64,000 nucleotides of DNA, taken from Polaribacter glomeratus (GTDB taxonomy: Bacteria; Bacteroidota; Bacteroidia; Flavobacteriales; Flavobacteriaceae). The notes under the pieces are model-generated. The model saw only the letters and a list, made by a program, of their open reading frames with translations. It made no database searches and had not been told where the DNA came from. The number at the start of each line of letters is the position of its first letter. The stretch's first letter is position 1. Positions 27,920 to 37,274 of the stretch are shown here, in pieces. The position numbers and the translations under genes were made by a program. The stretch is from positions 928,362 to 992,361 of the forward strand of contig NZ_MSCM01000001.1 of assembly GCF_002954665.1 (NCBI RefSeq). The letters are read 5' to 3'.

Positions 27920-30241
27920 TTAACCAATCACTCTTAATTTTGCGAACTGTAGTAATAATTTCTTTTTACCAACAGTTCCGAATTTAATTTCTGCCTTTTT
28001 ATTTGGTCCACTTCCTTCTAACGAAATTACTTCTCCTGTACCAAATCTATTGTGTTCTACAATATTACCAACCACAACATTTTCATCAAATAAATTAGTT
28101 TTAGCTGTAGTTTGCGAAACTTTTTTCATATTCTTAGGAATCACAATTTCTTTCTTTTTCACCAAATCACGATCCATTTTTTTACGCTGAATTGGTTTTT
28201 GAAAACGAATTCCTTTTGGAGCATCATCAAAAATACTTTTATCAATAAAATTATTTATTATTGGGTTTATCGTTTTAGGAGTAAGGTAATGTAAATATTG
28301 ATCATCAATCTCTTCTAAAAACCTACTTGGCTCAGCATCCACTAATTTACCCCATCTATAACGGGTTTGTGCATAGGTTAAATACGCAACTTTTTCTGCT
28401 CTTGTAAGTGCAACATAAAACAACCTTCGCTCCTCTTCTAGCTCGCTTCTGGTGTTCATACTCATTGCTGATGGAAATAAATTCTCTTCTAAACCAACAA
28501 TATACACATACATATATTCTAATCCTTTAGATTGATGAATCGTCATTAAAGACACGCTTGGCTTATCATCATCTTTGTTTGCATCAAAATCTGTGGCCAA
28601 AGCAACATCTTCTAAAAATGTTGTTAAAGACGCATCTTCTCCTTGTTCAATTTTATCCGTAATAAAATCTTTAATTCCGTTTAAAAGTTCCTGAACATTT
28701 TCTACTTTACTAACACTTTCTGGTGTTCCTTCTTTTTCTAAATCTTTAATTAATTGTGCCTGTTTTACCACAATTTCTGCAATTTCAAAGGCATTTTTTG
28801 TTTGCGATTCAATTTGCAAACGCAACATCATATTCATAAAATTCTGGAGTTTATTTTTAGTTCCAGAATTGATACTGATATCAATTTTATCAATATATTT
28901 TACAATTTCGAAAATTGATTTTTTATAATGATTTGCAGCTATTGTTAACTTATCGATGGTTGTTGCACCAATCCCTCTTGCAGGATAATTGATAATTCTT
29001 TTAAAAGCTTCTTCATCATTTGGATTGATTAAAATTCGCAAATACGATAATATATCTTTGATTTCTTTACGCTGATAAAAAGAAATTCCTCCATAAATTT
29101 TATAATTAATTCCTTTTTTACGCAATGCATCTTCAATGGCTCTAGATTGGGAATTTGTTCTATACAATATGCAAAAATCATCTGGACTTAATTGATGGTT
29201 CATTTGGTTTTCCCAAATTGATTGCGCTACAAAACGACCTTCTTCTCCGTCAGAAATGGTGCGCATTACATTTATAGAATCACCATCATCATTGCTAGTC
29301 CAAACTTCTTTATCTAACTTTGTTTTATTTCTTGCAATTACAGAGTTTGCGGCATTCACAATATTTTTTGTAGAACGGTAATTTTGCTCTAATTTAAAGG
29401 TTTTAACATTCGGATAATCTTTCTGAAAGTTTAAAATATTCTGAATATTTGCACCTCTAAAACTATAAATACTTTGAGAATCATCACCAACCACACAAAT
29501 ATTTTCGAACTTATCTGCTAAAGATCTTACAATAATATATTGCGAATGATTTGTATCTTGATACTCATCGACCATAATATATTTAAATCGAGACTGATAT
29601 TTTGCTAAAACTTCTGGAAAACGAGCAAGTAACTCATTGGTTCTTAGTAATAAATCATCAAAATCCATAGCACCAGATTTAAAACATCTGTCTACATATT
29701 CTTTATAAATTTCACCAACTTTTGGTCTGCTTGCATGTAAATCTGCTTCTTGCAAATCCGAACTATTAAAGTAGGCTCTTACCGTAATTAAACTATTTTT
29801 AAAAGATGAAATTCGGCCTAAAATCTGTTTGGCTTTGTATCGCTCTTTATCCAAATTCATTTCTTTAATAATCGAGGTTATTAAACGAACGGAATCTTGT
29901 GTATCGTAAATTGTAAAGTTTGATGGAAAGCCTAATTTATCTGCTTCAGAACGTAAAATTCTTGCAAAAACAGAGTGGAAAGTGCCCATCCATAAATTCT
30001 TTGCTTCACTTGCACCAACAACTCCAGCAATCCTTGCTTTCATCTCTTTAGCAGCCTTGTTGGTAAATGTTAATGAGAGAATATTAAAAGAATCTACACC
30101 TTGTTGCATTAAATGTGCAATTCTGTAAGTTAAAACACGTGTCTTTCCAGAACCTGCACCAGCAATAATAATCATTGGTCCATCTTTCTGAATTACAGCT
30201 TGTTTCTGCGCTTCATTTAAAGTATTTAAATACGTATTCAA
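27920..30241 (-). CDS. uvrD: UvrD/PcrA-type superfamily 1 DNA helicase
   Basis: 773 residues. The helicase motifs are in the expected order: Q motif (LNEAQKQAV), Walker A GAGSGKT (28-34), LTFTNKAAKEMK, DEYQDTNHSQ (motif II), VVGDDSQSIYSFRGA (III), QNYRST (IV), TIHQSKGLEY (V) and VALTRAEK (VI). It is an ATP-driven 3'-5' helicase of nucleotide excision and mismatch repair. The basic C-terminal region (about 690-773, VGNIVEHNRFGTGEVISLEG) matches the PcrA/UvrD tail that contacts RNA polymerase. It is transcribed divergently from satD, and the operator array at 30353-30429 lies between them. Confidence 0.95.
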   Translation of the reverse strand: MNTYLNTLNEAQKQAVIQKDGPMIIIAGAGSGKTRVLTYRIAHLMQQGVDSFNILSLTFTNKAAKEMKARIAGVVGASEAKNLWMGTFHSVFARILRSEADKLGFPSNFTIYDTQDSVRLITSIIKEMNLDKERYKAKQILGRISSFKNSLITVRAYFNSSDLQEADLHASRPKVGEIYKEYVDRCFKSGAMDFDDLLLRTNELLARFPEVLAKYQSRFKYIMVDEYQDTNHSQYIIVRSLADKFENICVVGDDSQSIYSFRGANIQNILNFQKDYPNVKTFKLEQNYRSTKNIVNAANSVIARNKTKLDKEVWTSNDDGDSINVMRTISDGEEGRFVAQSIWENQMNHQLSPDDFCILYRTNSQSRAIEDALRKKGINYKIYGGISFYQRKEIKDILSYLRILINPNDEEAFKRIINYPARGIGATTIDKLTIAANHYKKSIFEIVKYIDKIDISINSGTKNKLQNFMNMMLRLQIESQTKNAFEIAEIVVKQAQLIKDLEKEGTPESVSKVENVQELLNGIKDFITDKIEQGEDASLTTFLEDVALATDFDANKDDDKPSVSLMTIHQSKGLEYMYVYIVGLEENLFPSAMSMNTRSELEEERRLFYVALTRAEKVAYLTYAQTRYRWGKLVDAEPSRFLEEIDDQYLHYLTPKTINPIINNFIDKSIFDDAPKGIRFQKPIQRKKMDRDLVKKKEIVIPKNMKKVSQTTAKTNLFDENVVVGNIVEHNRFGTGEVISLEGSGPNKKAEIKFGTVGKKKLLLQFAKLRVIG

Positions 30242-30352
30242 TAGTTATGTTTTGAAAGAATTTGAAAGTGTGAATTTAACCAAACTATTTCTTTCTATAA
30301 AAGAAGATGACTAATTTTTATTCACAAGTTATTCATAAATATAATGTAGTTT

Positions 30353-30462
30353 TATCTGCTTAAAGACAGATAAATAAATATATCTGCTTAAATACCGATA
30401 TTTTAAAATATCTGCTCATAAGTAGATATTTTTGTTTTTTAAAGGAATAAAGTATATATTAG
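30353..30462 (+). promoter_or_regulatory. three palindromic operators with 28-bp period, followed by the satD promoter
   Basis: TATCTGCTTA-type half-sites start at 30353, 30381 and 30409, exactly 28 bases apart. Copies 1 (30353-30372) and 3 (30408-30429) are clear inverted repeats (tatctg...cagata; atatctgct...agtagatat); copy 2 is weaker. Three bases after copy 3 comes TTG (30432-30434), then 20 bases and TATATTAG (30455-30462). Binding by the HTH of SatD is inferred. Confidence 0.6.
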
Positions 30463-30481
30463 CTTAAAATTAAAACGCATC

Positions 30482-31096
30482 ATGACCAGTATTTTAACAG
30501 GTGATATTATTAATTCTAGAAAAAATGATGACAATTTTTGGTTAAAAACGTTAAAAGAAACATTAGATACTTTTGGCGAATCTCCAAAATATTGGCAGAT
30601 TTATAGAGGTGATAGTTTTCAAGTAGAGATTAAAAATTGTGAAAGTGCATTTTATGCTGCTCTAAAATTAAAGTCTTATTTAAAGTCTACAGAAAATATT
30701 GATGTTAGAATTGGCATCGGAATTGGTAAAAAAGAGTTTAATGTTGATAAAATTACAGAATCGAATGGCGAAGCGTTTATAAATTCTGGTTTTGCTTTTG
30801 ATAACTATTTAAAGAAACAAACAATTGCCATAAAAACACCTTGGCAAGAGTTAGATGATGAATTTAATATCGCATTTGATCTTGCCTTATTAACAATGGA
30901 TTCTTGGACAAAAAATTCTGCCGAAGTTTTTAAACTGTCTTTAGCTTCAGAAAATCGTACTCAAAAAGAAATAGCAGCTATTCTAGGAATTACGCAAGGT
31001 AGCGTTAGCGAGCGCTATAAAAGAGCTGGTTTTGAGTCAATTATAAAACTAGAGAAACGTTTTCGAAAATTAATTCTGCAAAAAATTAACAACTAA
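30482..31096 (+). CDS. SatD family protein with C-terminal helix-turn-helix
   Basis: 204 residues. The N-terminus MTSILTGDIINSRK is the SatD family signature. The middle (YWQIYRGDSFQVEI, IDVRIGIGIGKKEF) resembles a nucleotidyl-cyclase-like fold. The C-terminal RTQKEIAAILGITQGSVSERYKRAGF is a helix-turn-helix of the type that binds DNA. SatD was named for secretion and acid tolerance in Streptococcus, but its molecular role is not known. It starts the operon satD-DUF3307-unknown (2- and 4-base gaps). The three phased palindromes just upstream would suit self-regulation through the HTH. Confidence 0.85.
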   Translation: MTSILTGDIINSRKNDDNFWLKTLKETLDTFGESPKYWQIYRGDSFQVEIKNCESAFYAALKLKSYLKSTENIDVRIGIGIGKKEFNVDKITESNGEAFINSGFAFDNYLKKQTIAIKTPWQELDDEFNIAFDLALLTMDSWTKNSAEVFKLSLASENRTQKEIAAILGITQGSVSERYKRAGFESIIKLEKRFRKLILQKINN

Positions 31097-31098
31097 AG

Positions 31099-31818
31099 AT
31101 GATCCTATTTTTAAAATTTTTGTTGGCACATATTTTAGGCGATTTTGTTTTTCAATCAGAAAGTTGGGTTTTAGATAAAGAAAAAAAGAAAGTAAAATCG
31201 GTAAAATTATATTATCATATTGGTATTCATGCTTTTTTAGTTTTGCTCATTTTACAATTTAATTTGTACCAGTATTGGCTTGGTTTTTTATTGATTATTG
31301 TTTCTCATTATGCAATTGATTTACTAAAACTATATTTTCAAAAAAAGAAGACAAAACGAATTTGGTTCTTTATAGATCAAGTACTTCATGTTGTATTCTT
31401 GTTTTTAGCAAGCGCTTTATATGCTGATTTTACAGTATCCGTAGAAAATATATTTACTGATGAAATATTGCTATTACTCATTTTTATACTCCTTGTAACC
31501 TCTGTATCTGCAATTATTATTAAAATAGTTATTACACAATGGAATCCTGAAACCAAGAAAGAAAACGACGATTCTCTTGCAAAAGCAGGACGATATATTG
31601 GCATTTTAGAACGTTTGTTTGTTTTCGTTTTTGTAATTACAAATCATTGGGAAGCTATTGGTTTTTTGTTGGCCGCAAAATCTGTTTTTAGATTCGGAGA
31701 TTTAACATCATCAAAAGATAGAAAATTAACAGAATATATTTTAATAGGAACTTTATTAAGTTTTTGGATTGCCATCTTTTTAGGAGTTCTATATTTGTAT
31801 TTCTTAACTATATTGTAA
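31099..31818 (+). CDS. DUF3307 family integral membrane protein
   Basis: 239 residues with about six predicted membrane helices. The N-terminal FLLAHILGDFVFQSESW and the downstream YYHIGIHAFLVLLIL and SHYAIDLLKLYF segments (conserved Asp, Gln and His in the membrane) are typical of DUF3307. It begins 2 bases after satD, an association I recall from other genomes, suggesting that SatD controls or partners this membrane protein. No transport or enzymatic function is known. A further small membrane-anchored protein follows 4 bases later. Confidence 0.85.
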   Translation: MILFLKFLLAHILGDFVFQSESWVLDKEKKKVKSVKLYYHIGIHAFLVLLILQFNLYQYWLGFLLIIVSHYAIDLLKLYFQKKKTKRIWFFIDQVLHVVFLFLASALYADFTVSVENIFTDEILLLLIFILLVTSVSAIIIKIVITQWNPETKKENDDSLAKAGRYIGILERLFVFVFVITNHWEAIGFLLAAKSVFRFGDLTSSKDRKLTEYILIGTLLSFWIAIFLGVLYLYFLTIL

Positions 31819-31822
31819 GTAA

Positions 31823-32335
31823 ATGGAAGATCAATTATTAGAAAGTATTGCATATGTTTTGCCCGCTGTTGTTACAGGTGTTGTTGCTTATTATATGTTT
31901 AACGGATTTATAAAGCATCAAGACTCTGAGAAAAAATTAGCGCTTTTAGTGCAAAAAAAAAAAGATTCTTTGCCTATAAAATTGCAAGCTTATGAGCGAA
32001 TGTTATTGTTTTGTGAACGAGTTAACCCTGTAAAGATGTTGATAAGAATTAAACCTCTTTCTGATGAAACAGATGAATATTTACAGCTTTTGCTCGCGAA
32101 TATAGAACAAGAATTTGAGCATAATTTAGTACAACAAATTTATGTATCTAACGATACTTGGCTAGCTGTTGTTGCTGCAAAAAGTGCCATAACAAATAAA
32201 TTGAAACAAGTTGCAGAAAACTCAAATTCTGCGAATGATTTAAGACAAAATGTTTTAATCGATTATACTAAGACATTGCCACCAACCGAAACAGCCATTT
32301 CATTTATTAAGAATGAAGTCCGAAAATTATTATAA
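31823..32335 (+). CDS. conserved flavobacterial protein of unknown function, membrane-anchored
   Basis: 170 residues. One N-terminal membrane helix (about residues 8-30, SIAYVLPAVVTGVVAYYMFNG) is followed by a charged, helical cytoplasmic domain (KKKDSLPIKLQAYERMLLFCERVNP ...). The motif LQAYERMLLFCERVNP is familiar from uncharacterised proteins of Flavobacteriia, but I cannot attach a function. It is the last gene of the satD operon and ends before a bidirectional terminator shared with the convergent TonB-receptor gene. Confidence 0.75.
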   Translation: MEDQLLESIAYVLPAVVTGVVAYYMFNGFIKHQDSEKKLALLVQKKKDSLPIKLQAYERMLLFCERVNPVKMLIRIKPLSDETDEYLQLLLANIEQEFEHNLVQQIYVSNDTWLAVVAAKSAITNKLKQVAENSNSANDLRQNVLIDYTKTLPPTETAISFIKNEVRKLL

Positions 32336-32369
32336 AAAAAAAGGCTTCAATAACTGAAGCCTTTTTTTC
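32334..32369. terminator. bidirectional intrinsic terminator
   Basis: A stem aaggcttca/tgaagcctt flanked by eight or more A and seven T lies between the convergent satD operon and btuB. Confidence 0.85.
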
Positions 32370-32388
32370 TTTTTAACAATTCTCCTCT

Positions 32389-34326
32389 TTAAAACGATAA
32401 TCTTACTCCTACTTTATAATTTCTACCTCTTGTAGAATATCCGAAAATATCATCATAATCTTCATTTAAGATATTAGTAACTGCTGCAAAAATAGTTACT
32501 GTATCTCCTAATAATTTGTAATTCGTCATAAAGTCTAAAACGGTGTAATCTTCTAAAATAACATCTTCTCCTGCAGTTCCAAAAGAACCATATCTATCAA
32601 AAATTGTTCTTTCACCTACATTTCTATATGTTAAATTAAAAAAAGTATTCTTAAAAGGTGTAAAATCTAGACCAGCAACAAATTTATTTGCAGGAATATA
32701 GTCATTAAAATCTTCGAAAACATCTCTATCAACATAGGTGTATGAAGCGTTTAAAGTTAAGTAAGAAACAGGTGATATTCTTGTATTTACTTCAAAACCA
32801 TTTGCATCCGAAGAACCGTTTCCATATTTAAAAGTAGTATTGTCAAATATAATGGCATCGGTTTCTCTTCTGTTAAAATAAACAACGTCTAATTGCAGCC
32901 AGTCTTTATAAGTTGCATCAAAACCTACTTCAAAAGTTTCGTTGGTTTCTGGGTTTAAGTCTATATTTCCAGAAAAACCATCGTATAATTGATACAAACT
33001 TGGTGCAATAAATGCGGTGCTGTAAGATGTTAGTAATTTAACTGTTGCATCTTCATTTTTTAAAATATTGTAAGCAACGTTTCCGTCATACACAAACTGG
33101 TTTCCATAAACATTATGCATATTTAAACGTCCGCCTACGTTTACACTTAAACCGTAATCAGAAATATACACCAAACTTGCATACGGATCTAATGTATTAA
33201 AATTAGCAACATCTTTATCTATTGTTGCAAAAGGTGTAACCGTGTTGTTATTATGTTCTTGATAATTGATTCCTGCAATTAATTGGAATTGAGGAGAAAA
33301 CTCATATTTATTTACTAAATCTAAATTTAAACTTCTACCTTCAAATTGATAATTATCTAGCGTATTTGAAAAAGAATTAAATTGATTTAATGCTCTATTT
33401 ACAGTATTTATGGAAGCCAAAACATAAACTTGACCTTTATTATAGGTGTATTTAGGCTTAATTCCGATTCTAAATTGTTCTTGATTTCCAGTATTTACAT
33501 CACTATCTGAAAAAGCACCAGCATCAAAATCATAATCAAATTCATCATAATTTAAAAAAGTTTCAATATTTAGTTGATCGGTAACCTTATAACCCAATTT
33601 CAATAATCCGTTTTTAGAATAAAAAGCATCATTTTCAAAAACCGAATTTGTGTTACTTTTTGCTGATGACATACCATCAACACCCGTTAAACTAAAAGAA
33701 CCTAAGAAATTAAAATCGCCTAAAGTACCATTAATATTTACATTTTGGTTTAGGTCAGACAAACCACTTTCTGATGTATTTGCGGTGTTATTTGTACCAA
33801 CACTTGTTTCAAATGAACCAGAAATTTTATCAATAGATGCCTTTTTTAAAATGATATTAATAACTGCCGTTGCAGCACCAGAACCATATAAAGTTGAAGA
33901 ACCTCCTTTTAAAATCTCAATACTTTCAATTTGATTTACGGCAACTAAACGCAAATCAAATTCTTGATTAATTGCAGATTGGTCGGTTACAGGCACACCG
34001 TCAATTAAAACTAAAACTTGGCGACTTCTTCCTCCTCTAACATTAATACTTCTTGGTTCTGTTGGGTTTGCATTTACACCTCTAACATCTATACCAGCAA
34101 TGGTATTTAAAATTTCGATAACAGATTTACCTGCATTTTGCTGTAATTGTTTTTGAGTAATTGTATTAATTACTTTACCTGTATTTTCTTTTTTAAGGCT
34201 AAATTTTGTTGCAACAACAACAACTTCTTCTAAGGTTTCTATTTTCTCTTTTTTTTCTTGAGAAAATAAATTTTGGTTAACAAAACTACATGCCAATACA
34301 CTAACAATTAATAATTGTTTTTTCAT
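32389..34326 (-). CDS. btuB: TonB-dependent outer-membrane receptor, predicted cobalamin (BtuB-like)
   Basis: 645 residues from the ATG chosen here (MKKQLLIVSVLACSF, a signal peptide cleaved near FSQ); a longer frame to 34371 adds 15 residues that break the signal peptide. The plug domain follows (EEVVVVATKFSLKKEN ... RSINVRGGRSRQVLVLIDGVPV ... IESIEILKGGSSTLYGSGA), then a 22-strand-type barrel ending in YKVGVRLSF, with a terminal Phe as outer-membrane proteins require. The cobalamin riboswitch directly upstream identifies the substrate class as vitamin B12 or other corrinoids. Energy would come from TonB-ExbBD, encoded elsewhere. A BtuF-like lipoprotein gene lies 1.4 kb away on the other strand. 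Confidence 0.92.
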   Translation of the reverse strand: MKKQLLIVSVLACSFVNQNLFSQEKKEKIETLEEVVVVATKFSLKKENTGKVINTITQKQLQQNAGKSVIEILNTIAGIDVRGVNANPTEPRSINVRGGRSRQVLVLIDGVPVTDQSAINQEFDLRLVAVNQIESIEILKGGSSTLYGSGAATAVINIILKKASIDKISGSFETSVGTNNTANTSESGLSDLNQNVNINGTLGDFNFLGSFSLTGVDGMSSAKSNTNSVFENDAFYSKNGLLKLGYKVTDQLNIETFLNYDEFDYDFDAGAFSDSDVNTGNQEQFRIGIKPKYTYNKGQVYVLASINTVNRALNQFNSFSNTLDNYQFEGRSLNLDLVNKYEFSPQFQLIAGINYQEHNNNTVTPFATIDKDVANFNTLDPYASLVYISDYGLSVNVGGRLNMHNVYGNQFVYDGNVAYNILKNEDATVKLLTSYSTAFIAPSLYQLYDGFSGNIDLNPETNETFEVGFDATYKDWLQLDVVYFNRRETDAIIFDNTTFKYGNGSSDANGFEVNTRISPVSYLTLNASYTYVDRDVFEDFNDYIPANKFVAGLDFTPFKNTFFNLTYRNVGERTIFDRYGSFGTAGEDVILEDYTVLDFMTNYKLLGDTVTIFAAVTNILNEDYDDIFGYSTRGRNYKVGVRLSF

Positions 34327-34418
34327 TTTTAATAAATTTGATTTACAATAAATCAGGTAAATTTTGTGCACAGTATTTTAGTACATAAACTTTTATCCCG
34401 AAAGTTTTTATTTCGTGA

Positions 34419-34612
34419 TTTACGGCAGGTCTCCTGACTTGCGTCTTGTAACAAACCTTCCCATTTTTTATTCTAAATTTATTTCAGAAACTAAACAGTG
34501 GTTAAAGAATTAGTTACAAGCTTTATAGCTTACAGTTGCGGGTACAGTTCTGGCTTTAAACCAGATTCCCTTTTAATTCGACACAAAATGATTTTTGTGT
34601 CAAAACCTAAAA
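34419..34612 (-). ncRNA. cobalamin riboswitch (approximate ends)
   Basis: On the reverse strand the conserved core gccagaactgtacccgcaac is followed by a gggaagg segment and the B12 box agtcaggagacctgcc. A hairpin (gacacaaaaatc...attttgtgtc) stands at the 5' side. The aptamer lies about 93 bases before the receptor start. A short stem (aaacttt/aaagttt) near 34386-34406 without a T-run suggests control of translation, not termination. A perfect -7 element TATATTTG is just upstream (34620-34627). Confidence 0.92.
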
Positions 34613-34702
34613 TCGCTGCAAATATATATGAGTTATTATAAACAATCTAATTAAATCGCTTTCAAATTTTATACCTTTATCACTTACTTTTATTTGAAAA
34701 AG

Positions 34703-35740
34703 ATGAGAATAGAAAATGAATTAAAATTAGGTTTTAAAGATGTTATGATTCGTCCAAAACGATCTACTTTAAAATCACGATCGCAAGTAACTTTAGAAAG
34801 AGAATTTAAGTTTTTACATAGTTCTGTTATTTGGACAGGAATACCAATTATGGCAGCAAACATGGATACTGTTGGTACTTTTGAAATGGCAAAAGCATTC
34901 TCAAAATACAATCTATTTACAGCAATTCATAAACATTATTCTTTGGAAGAATGGAGAGATTTTGCATTAAATGTATCAGAAAATATTTTAAAAAATATTG
35001 CAGTAAGTACAGGCATCGGAAAAAAAGATTCTGAAAAAGTAAATCAAATTTTAACTGAATTCCCGCAAATAAACTTTATTTGTGTTGATGTTGCCAATGG
35101 TTATTCTGAATATTTTGTCAATTTTGTGCAAAAAATGCGTAAAAACCATCCTAATAAAGTAATTATTGCTGGCAATGTGGTTACTGGCGAAATGGTAGAA
35201 GAATTGTTATTAGCTGGCGCAGATATTATAAAAGTTGGTATTGGTCCTGGTTCAGTTTGTACCACAAGAATTAAAACGGGTGTTGGCTATCCGCAACTTT
35301 CGGCAATTATAGAATGTGCAGATGCTGCTCACGGTATGGGCGGGCAAATTATTTCTGACGGTGGTTGCAAAACTCCAGGAGATATTGCAAAAGCTTTTGG
35401 AGGAAGTGCAGATTTTGTAATGTTAGGCGGAATGTTAGCGGGTCACGAAGAAAGCGGTGGTGATTTAATCGAGAAAAACGGTGAAAAATTTAAAGCTTTC
35501 TACGGTATGAGTTCAGAAACAGCTATGAATAAGCATGTTGGCGGAGTTGCAAATTATAGAGCATCCGAAGGAAAAACAGTCAAAGTTCCTTTTAAAGGAA
35601 ATGTAGATGAAACTATCATTGATATTTTAGGAGGATTGAGATCTACTTGCACCTACGTTGGCGCTAGCAAATTAAAAGAATTAACAAAAAGAACGACTTT
35701 TATAAGAGTCCAAGAACAAGAAAATCAAGTTTACAACTAA
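34703..35740 (+). CDS. guaC: GMP reductase
   Basis: 345 residues from the ATG ([21 protein letters not shown]); a TTG 9 bases earlier would add MKK only. GMP reductase converts GMP to IMP with NADPH in purine salvage. The IMPDH/GMPR barrel is clear: [35 protein letters not shown] with catalytic Cys186 (the same number as in E. coli GuaC), [13 protein letters not shown], and [13 protein letters not shown]. No CBS domains are present, which separates it from IMP dehydrogenase. It is divergent from btuB, and its stop overlaps the next start by one base (TAATG). Confidence 0.95.
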   Translation: MRIENELKLGFKDVMIRPKRSTLKSRSQVTLEREFKFLHSSVIWTGIPIMAANMDTVGTFEMAKAFSKYNLFTAIHKHYSLEEWRDFALNVSENILKNIAVSTGIGKKDSEKVNQILTEFPQINFICVDVANGYSEYFVNFVQKMRKNHPNKVIIAGNVVTGEMVEELLLAGADIIKVGIGPGSVCTTRIKTGVGYPQLSAIIECADAAHGMGGQIISDGGCKTPGDIAKAFGGSADFVMLGGMLAGHEESGGDLIEKNGEKFKAFYGMSSETAMNKHVGGVANYRASEGKTVKVPFKGNVDETIIDILGGLRSTCTYVGASKLKELTKRTTFIRVQEQENQVYN

Positions 35741-36870
35741 TGAGAAATTCAAAAACTATCTTTTTTTTATCAATTTTATCAATTTTAATTTCTTGTAAAA
35801 AGGAGGTTGTTCAAGATGATAAAAAATTAGAACCCATCAGCAAAATTAAATACGCAAAAGGTTTTGATATTGTTAATGATAACGGAATTAAAAAACTAAT
35901 TATAAAAGCCCGGTATCAAAACTCTGATGAAGCTTTTGAATACATCATCAAAAATAAAACTGCTATAAAATCAAATATTAAAAACACCGTCTTTACCCCT
36001 GTTCAAAAAATTGTAGTTACATCAACAACTCACATTCCGATGGTTGAATTACTAAATGAAGAAACTTCTATAATCGGATTTCCATATGCAAAATATGTTT
36101 CATCAGAAAAAACCAGACTATTAATAAATGCAAATAAAATTGCAGAAATTGGCAAAGAAGGTGCTTTAAACACAGAGATTCTATTAGACCTACAACCAGA
36201 ATTAATTGTTGGTTACAGTGTTTCTAAGGCTGATAAATCGCTAACAACTTTAGAAAAAGCAGGAATAAATGTAATTTATAATGGCGATTGGCTAGAAGAA
36301 ACACCTTTAGGTCGAGCAGAATGGATTAAGTTTTTTGGGGTTTTATTTGATAAAGAAAAACAAGCTGACAGCATTTTTAAAGTGATTGAAACAAATTATT
36401 TAGAGGCTAAAAACATCGCTTTAGAATCAACAAAAAAACCAACAATTTTGTCTGGCGCAATTATGAGCAAAGACATTTGGAATTTACCCGCCGGAGAAAG
36501 TTTTGTAGCTCAATTTTTAAAAGATGCAAACCTTACCTATTTATGGCAAGAATCCGAAGGAAAAGGAAGTTTGTCGTTAAGTTTTGAAAGTGTTTTTGAT
36601 AAAGCTAGAAATGCTGATTTTTGGATTGCTCCTGGTTATTTTTCATCCAAAGAACAATTACTGAATAGTAATAAAATTTATGCTGAATTTGATGCTTTTA
36701 AGAACGATAATATCTACACGCCAACACTTAAAAAAGGAAAGACAGGTGGTGTTATTTATTACGAATTAGCACCAACAAGACCCGATTTAGTTTTAAAAGA
36801 TATGATCAAAATAACAAATCCTGATTTGTTACCTGATTACAAATTTACGTTCTTTGAGAAAATGCAATAA
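35740..36870 (+). CDS. BtuF-like cobalamin/siderophore-binding lipoprotein
   Basis: 376 residues. The lipoprotein signal ends ILISC (Cys19), followed by KKEVV. The rest is a class III periplasmic-binding-protein fold (PF01497 type): QKIVVTSTTHIPMVELL, SIIGFPYAKYVSSE, EIGKEGALNTEILLDLQPELIVGYS, LEKAGINVIYNGDWLEETPLGRAEWIKFFG. It should deliver a corrinoid or an iron chelate to an ABC importer. The neighbouring riboswitch-controlled receptor favours cobalamin, although this gene has no riboswitch of its own and is translationally coupled to guaC. No BtuCD genes are in the window. Confidence 0.82.
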   Translation: MRNSKTIFFLSILSILISCKKEVVQDDKKLEPISKIKYAKGFDIVNDNGIKKLIIKARYQNSDEAFEYIIKNKTAIKSNIKNTVFTPVQKIVVTSTTHIPMVELLNEETSIIGFPYAKYVSSEKTRLLINANKIAEIGKEGALNTEILLDLQPELIVGYSVSKADKSLTTLEKAGINVIYNGDWLEETPLGRAEWIKFFGVLFDKEKQADSIFKVIETNYLEAKNIALESTKKPTILSGAIMSKDIWNLPAGESFVAQFLKDANLTYLWQESEGKGSLSLSFESVFDKARNADFWIAPGYFSSKEQLLNSNKIYAEFDAFKNDNIYTPTLKKGKTGGVIYYELAPTRPDLVLKDMIKITNPDLLPDYKFTFFEKMQ

Positions 36871-36874
36871 TTTA

Positions 36875-37012
36875 TTATTGCTGCTGATTTTCTTGAATTT
36901 GTTTCTGCTTATCTTTATCATTAATTAGCTGCTCTTTTTTCTGATTATCTAAAGCAGGTAAAGAAGTTGAATTTTTTAATTGACTAAATTCTGAATTTGA
37001 CTTTTCTTTCAT
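36875..37012 (-). CDS. small charged Gln/Lys-rich protein (45 aa), hypothetical
   Basis: A 45-codon frame starts at an ATG and encodes a hydrophilic helical peptide (MKEKSNSEFSQLK ... KQKQIQENQQQ). No signal peptide, cysteine or known motif is visible. It occupies most of an otherwise non-coding gap between btuF and a downstream terminator. It is only 5 bases from the btuF stop on the other strand, without a clear terminator in between. Its coding-like composition supports it, but no convincing promoter was found. Confidence 0.4.
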   Translation of the reverse strand: MKEKSNSEFSQLKNSTSLPALDNQKKEQLINDKDKQKQIQENQQQ

Positions 37013-37126
37013 ATTTTTTTGGTTCTATTTTTAGTTATTCTTTATTGTAAACAAATAATTTTAAATTTCTACTCCCTTATAAAGATAAGAATTTCACAAA
37101 TCAATAAATTATTTATTTAAATTAAT

Positions 37127-37161
37127 TGACAAAAAAAACTCCAAAAATAAATTTTGGAGTT
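37127..37161 (-). terminator. intrinsic terminator of the LuxR-type regulator operon
   Basis: A 10-bp stem aactccaaaa/ttttggagtt with eight T on the reverse strand. A second A/T-rich inverted repeat (aatttaaacaa/ttgtttaaatt) lies at about 37203-37235, between this and the gene. Confidence 0.75.
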
Positions 37162-37274
37162 AAAATGAATTGAGGGACTATCTTTATAAAACTTCTGTGG
37201 CCAATTTAAACAATTTATGCTAATTTGTTTAAATTAGTCCGGGTGGTTTTAGGGTAGTTTTATCTTAATCCTTA

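Noticed and set aside
34327..34371. A 15-residue N-terminal extension of the TonB receptor
   Set aside because: It would place charged and polar residues ahead of a proper signal peptide that starts at the ATG ending at 34326.
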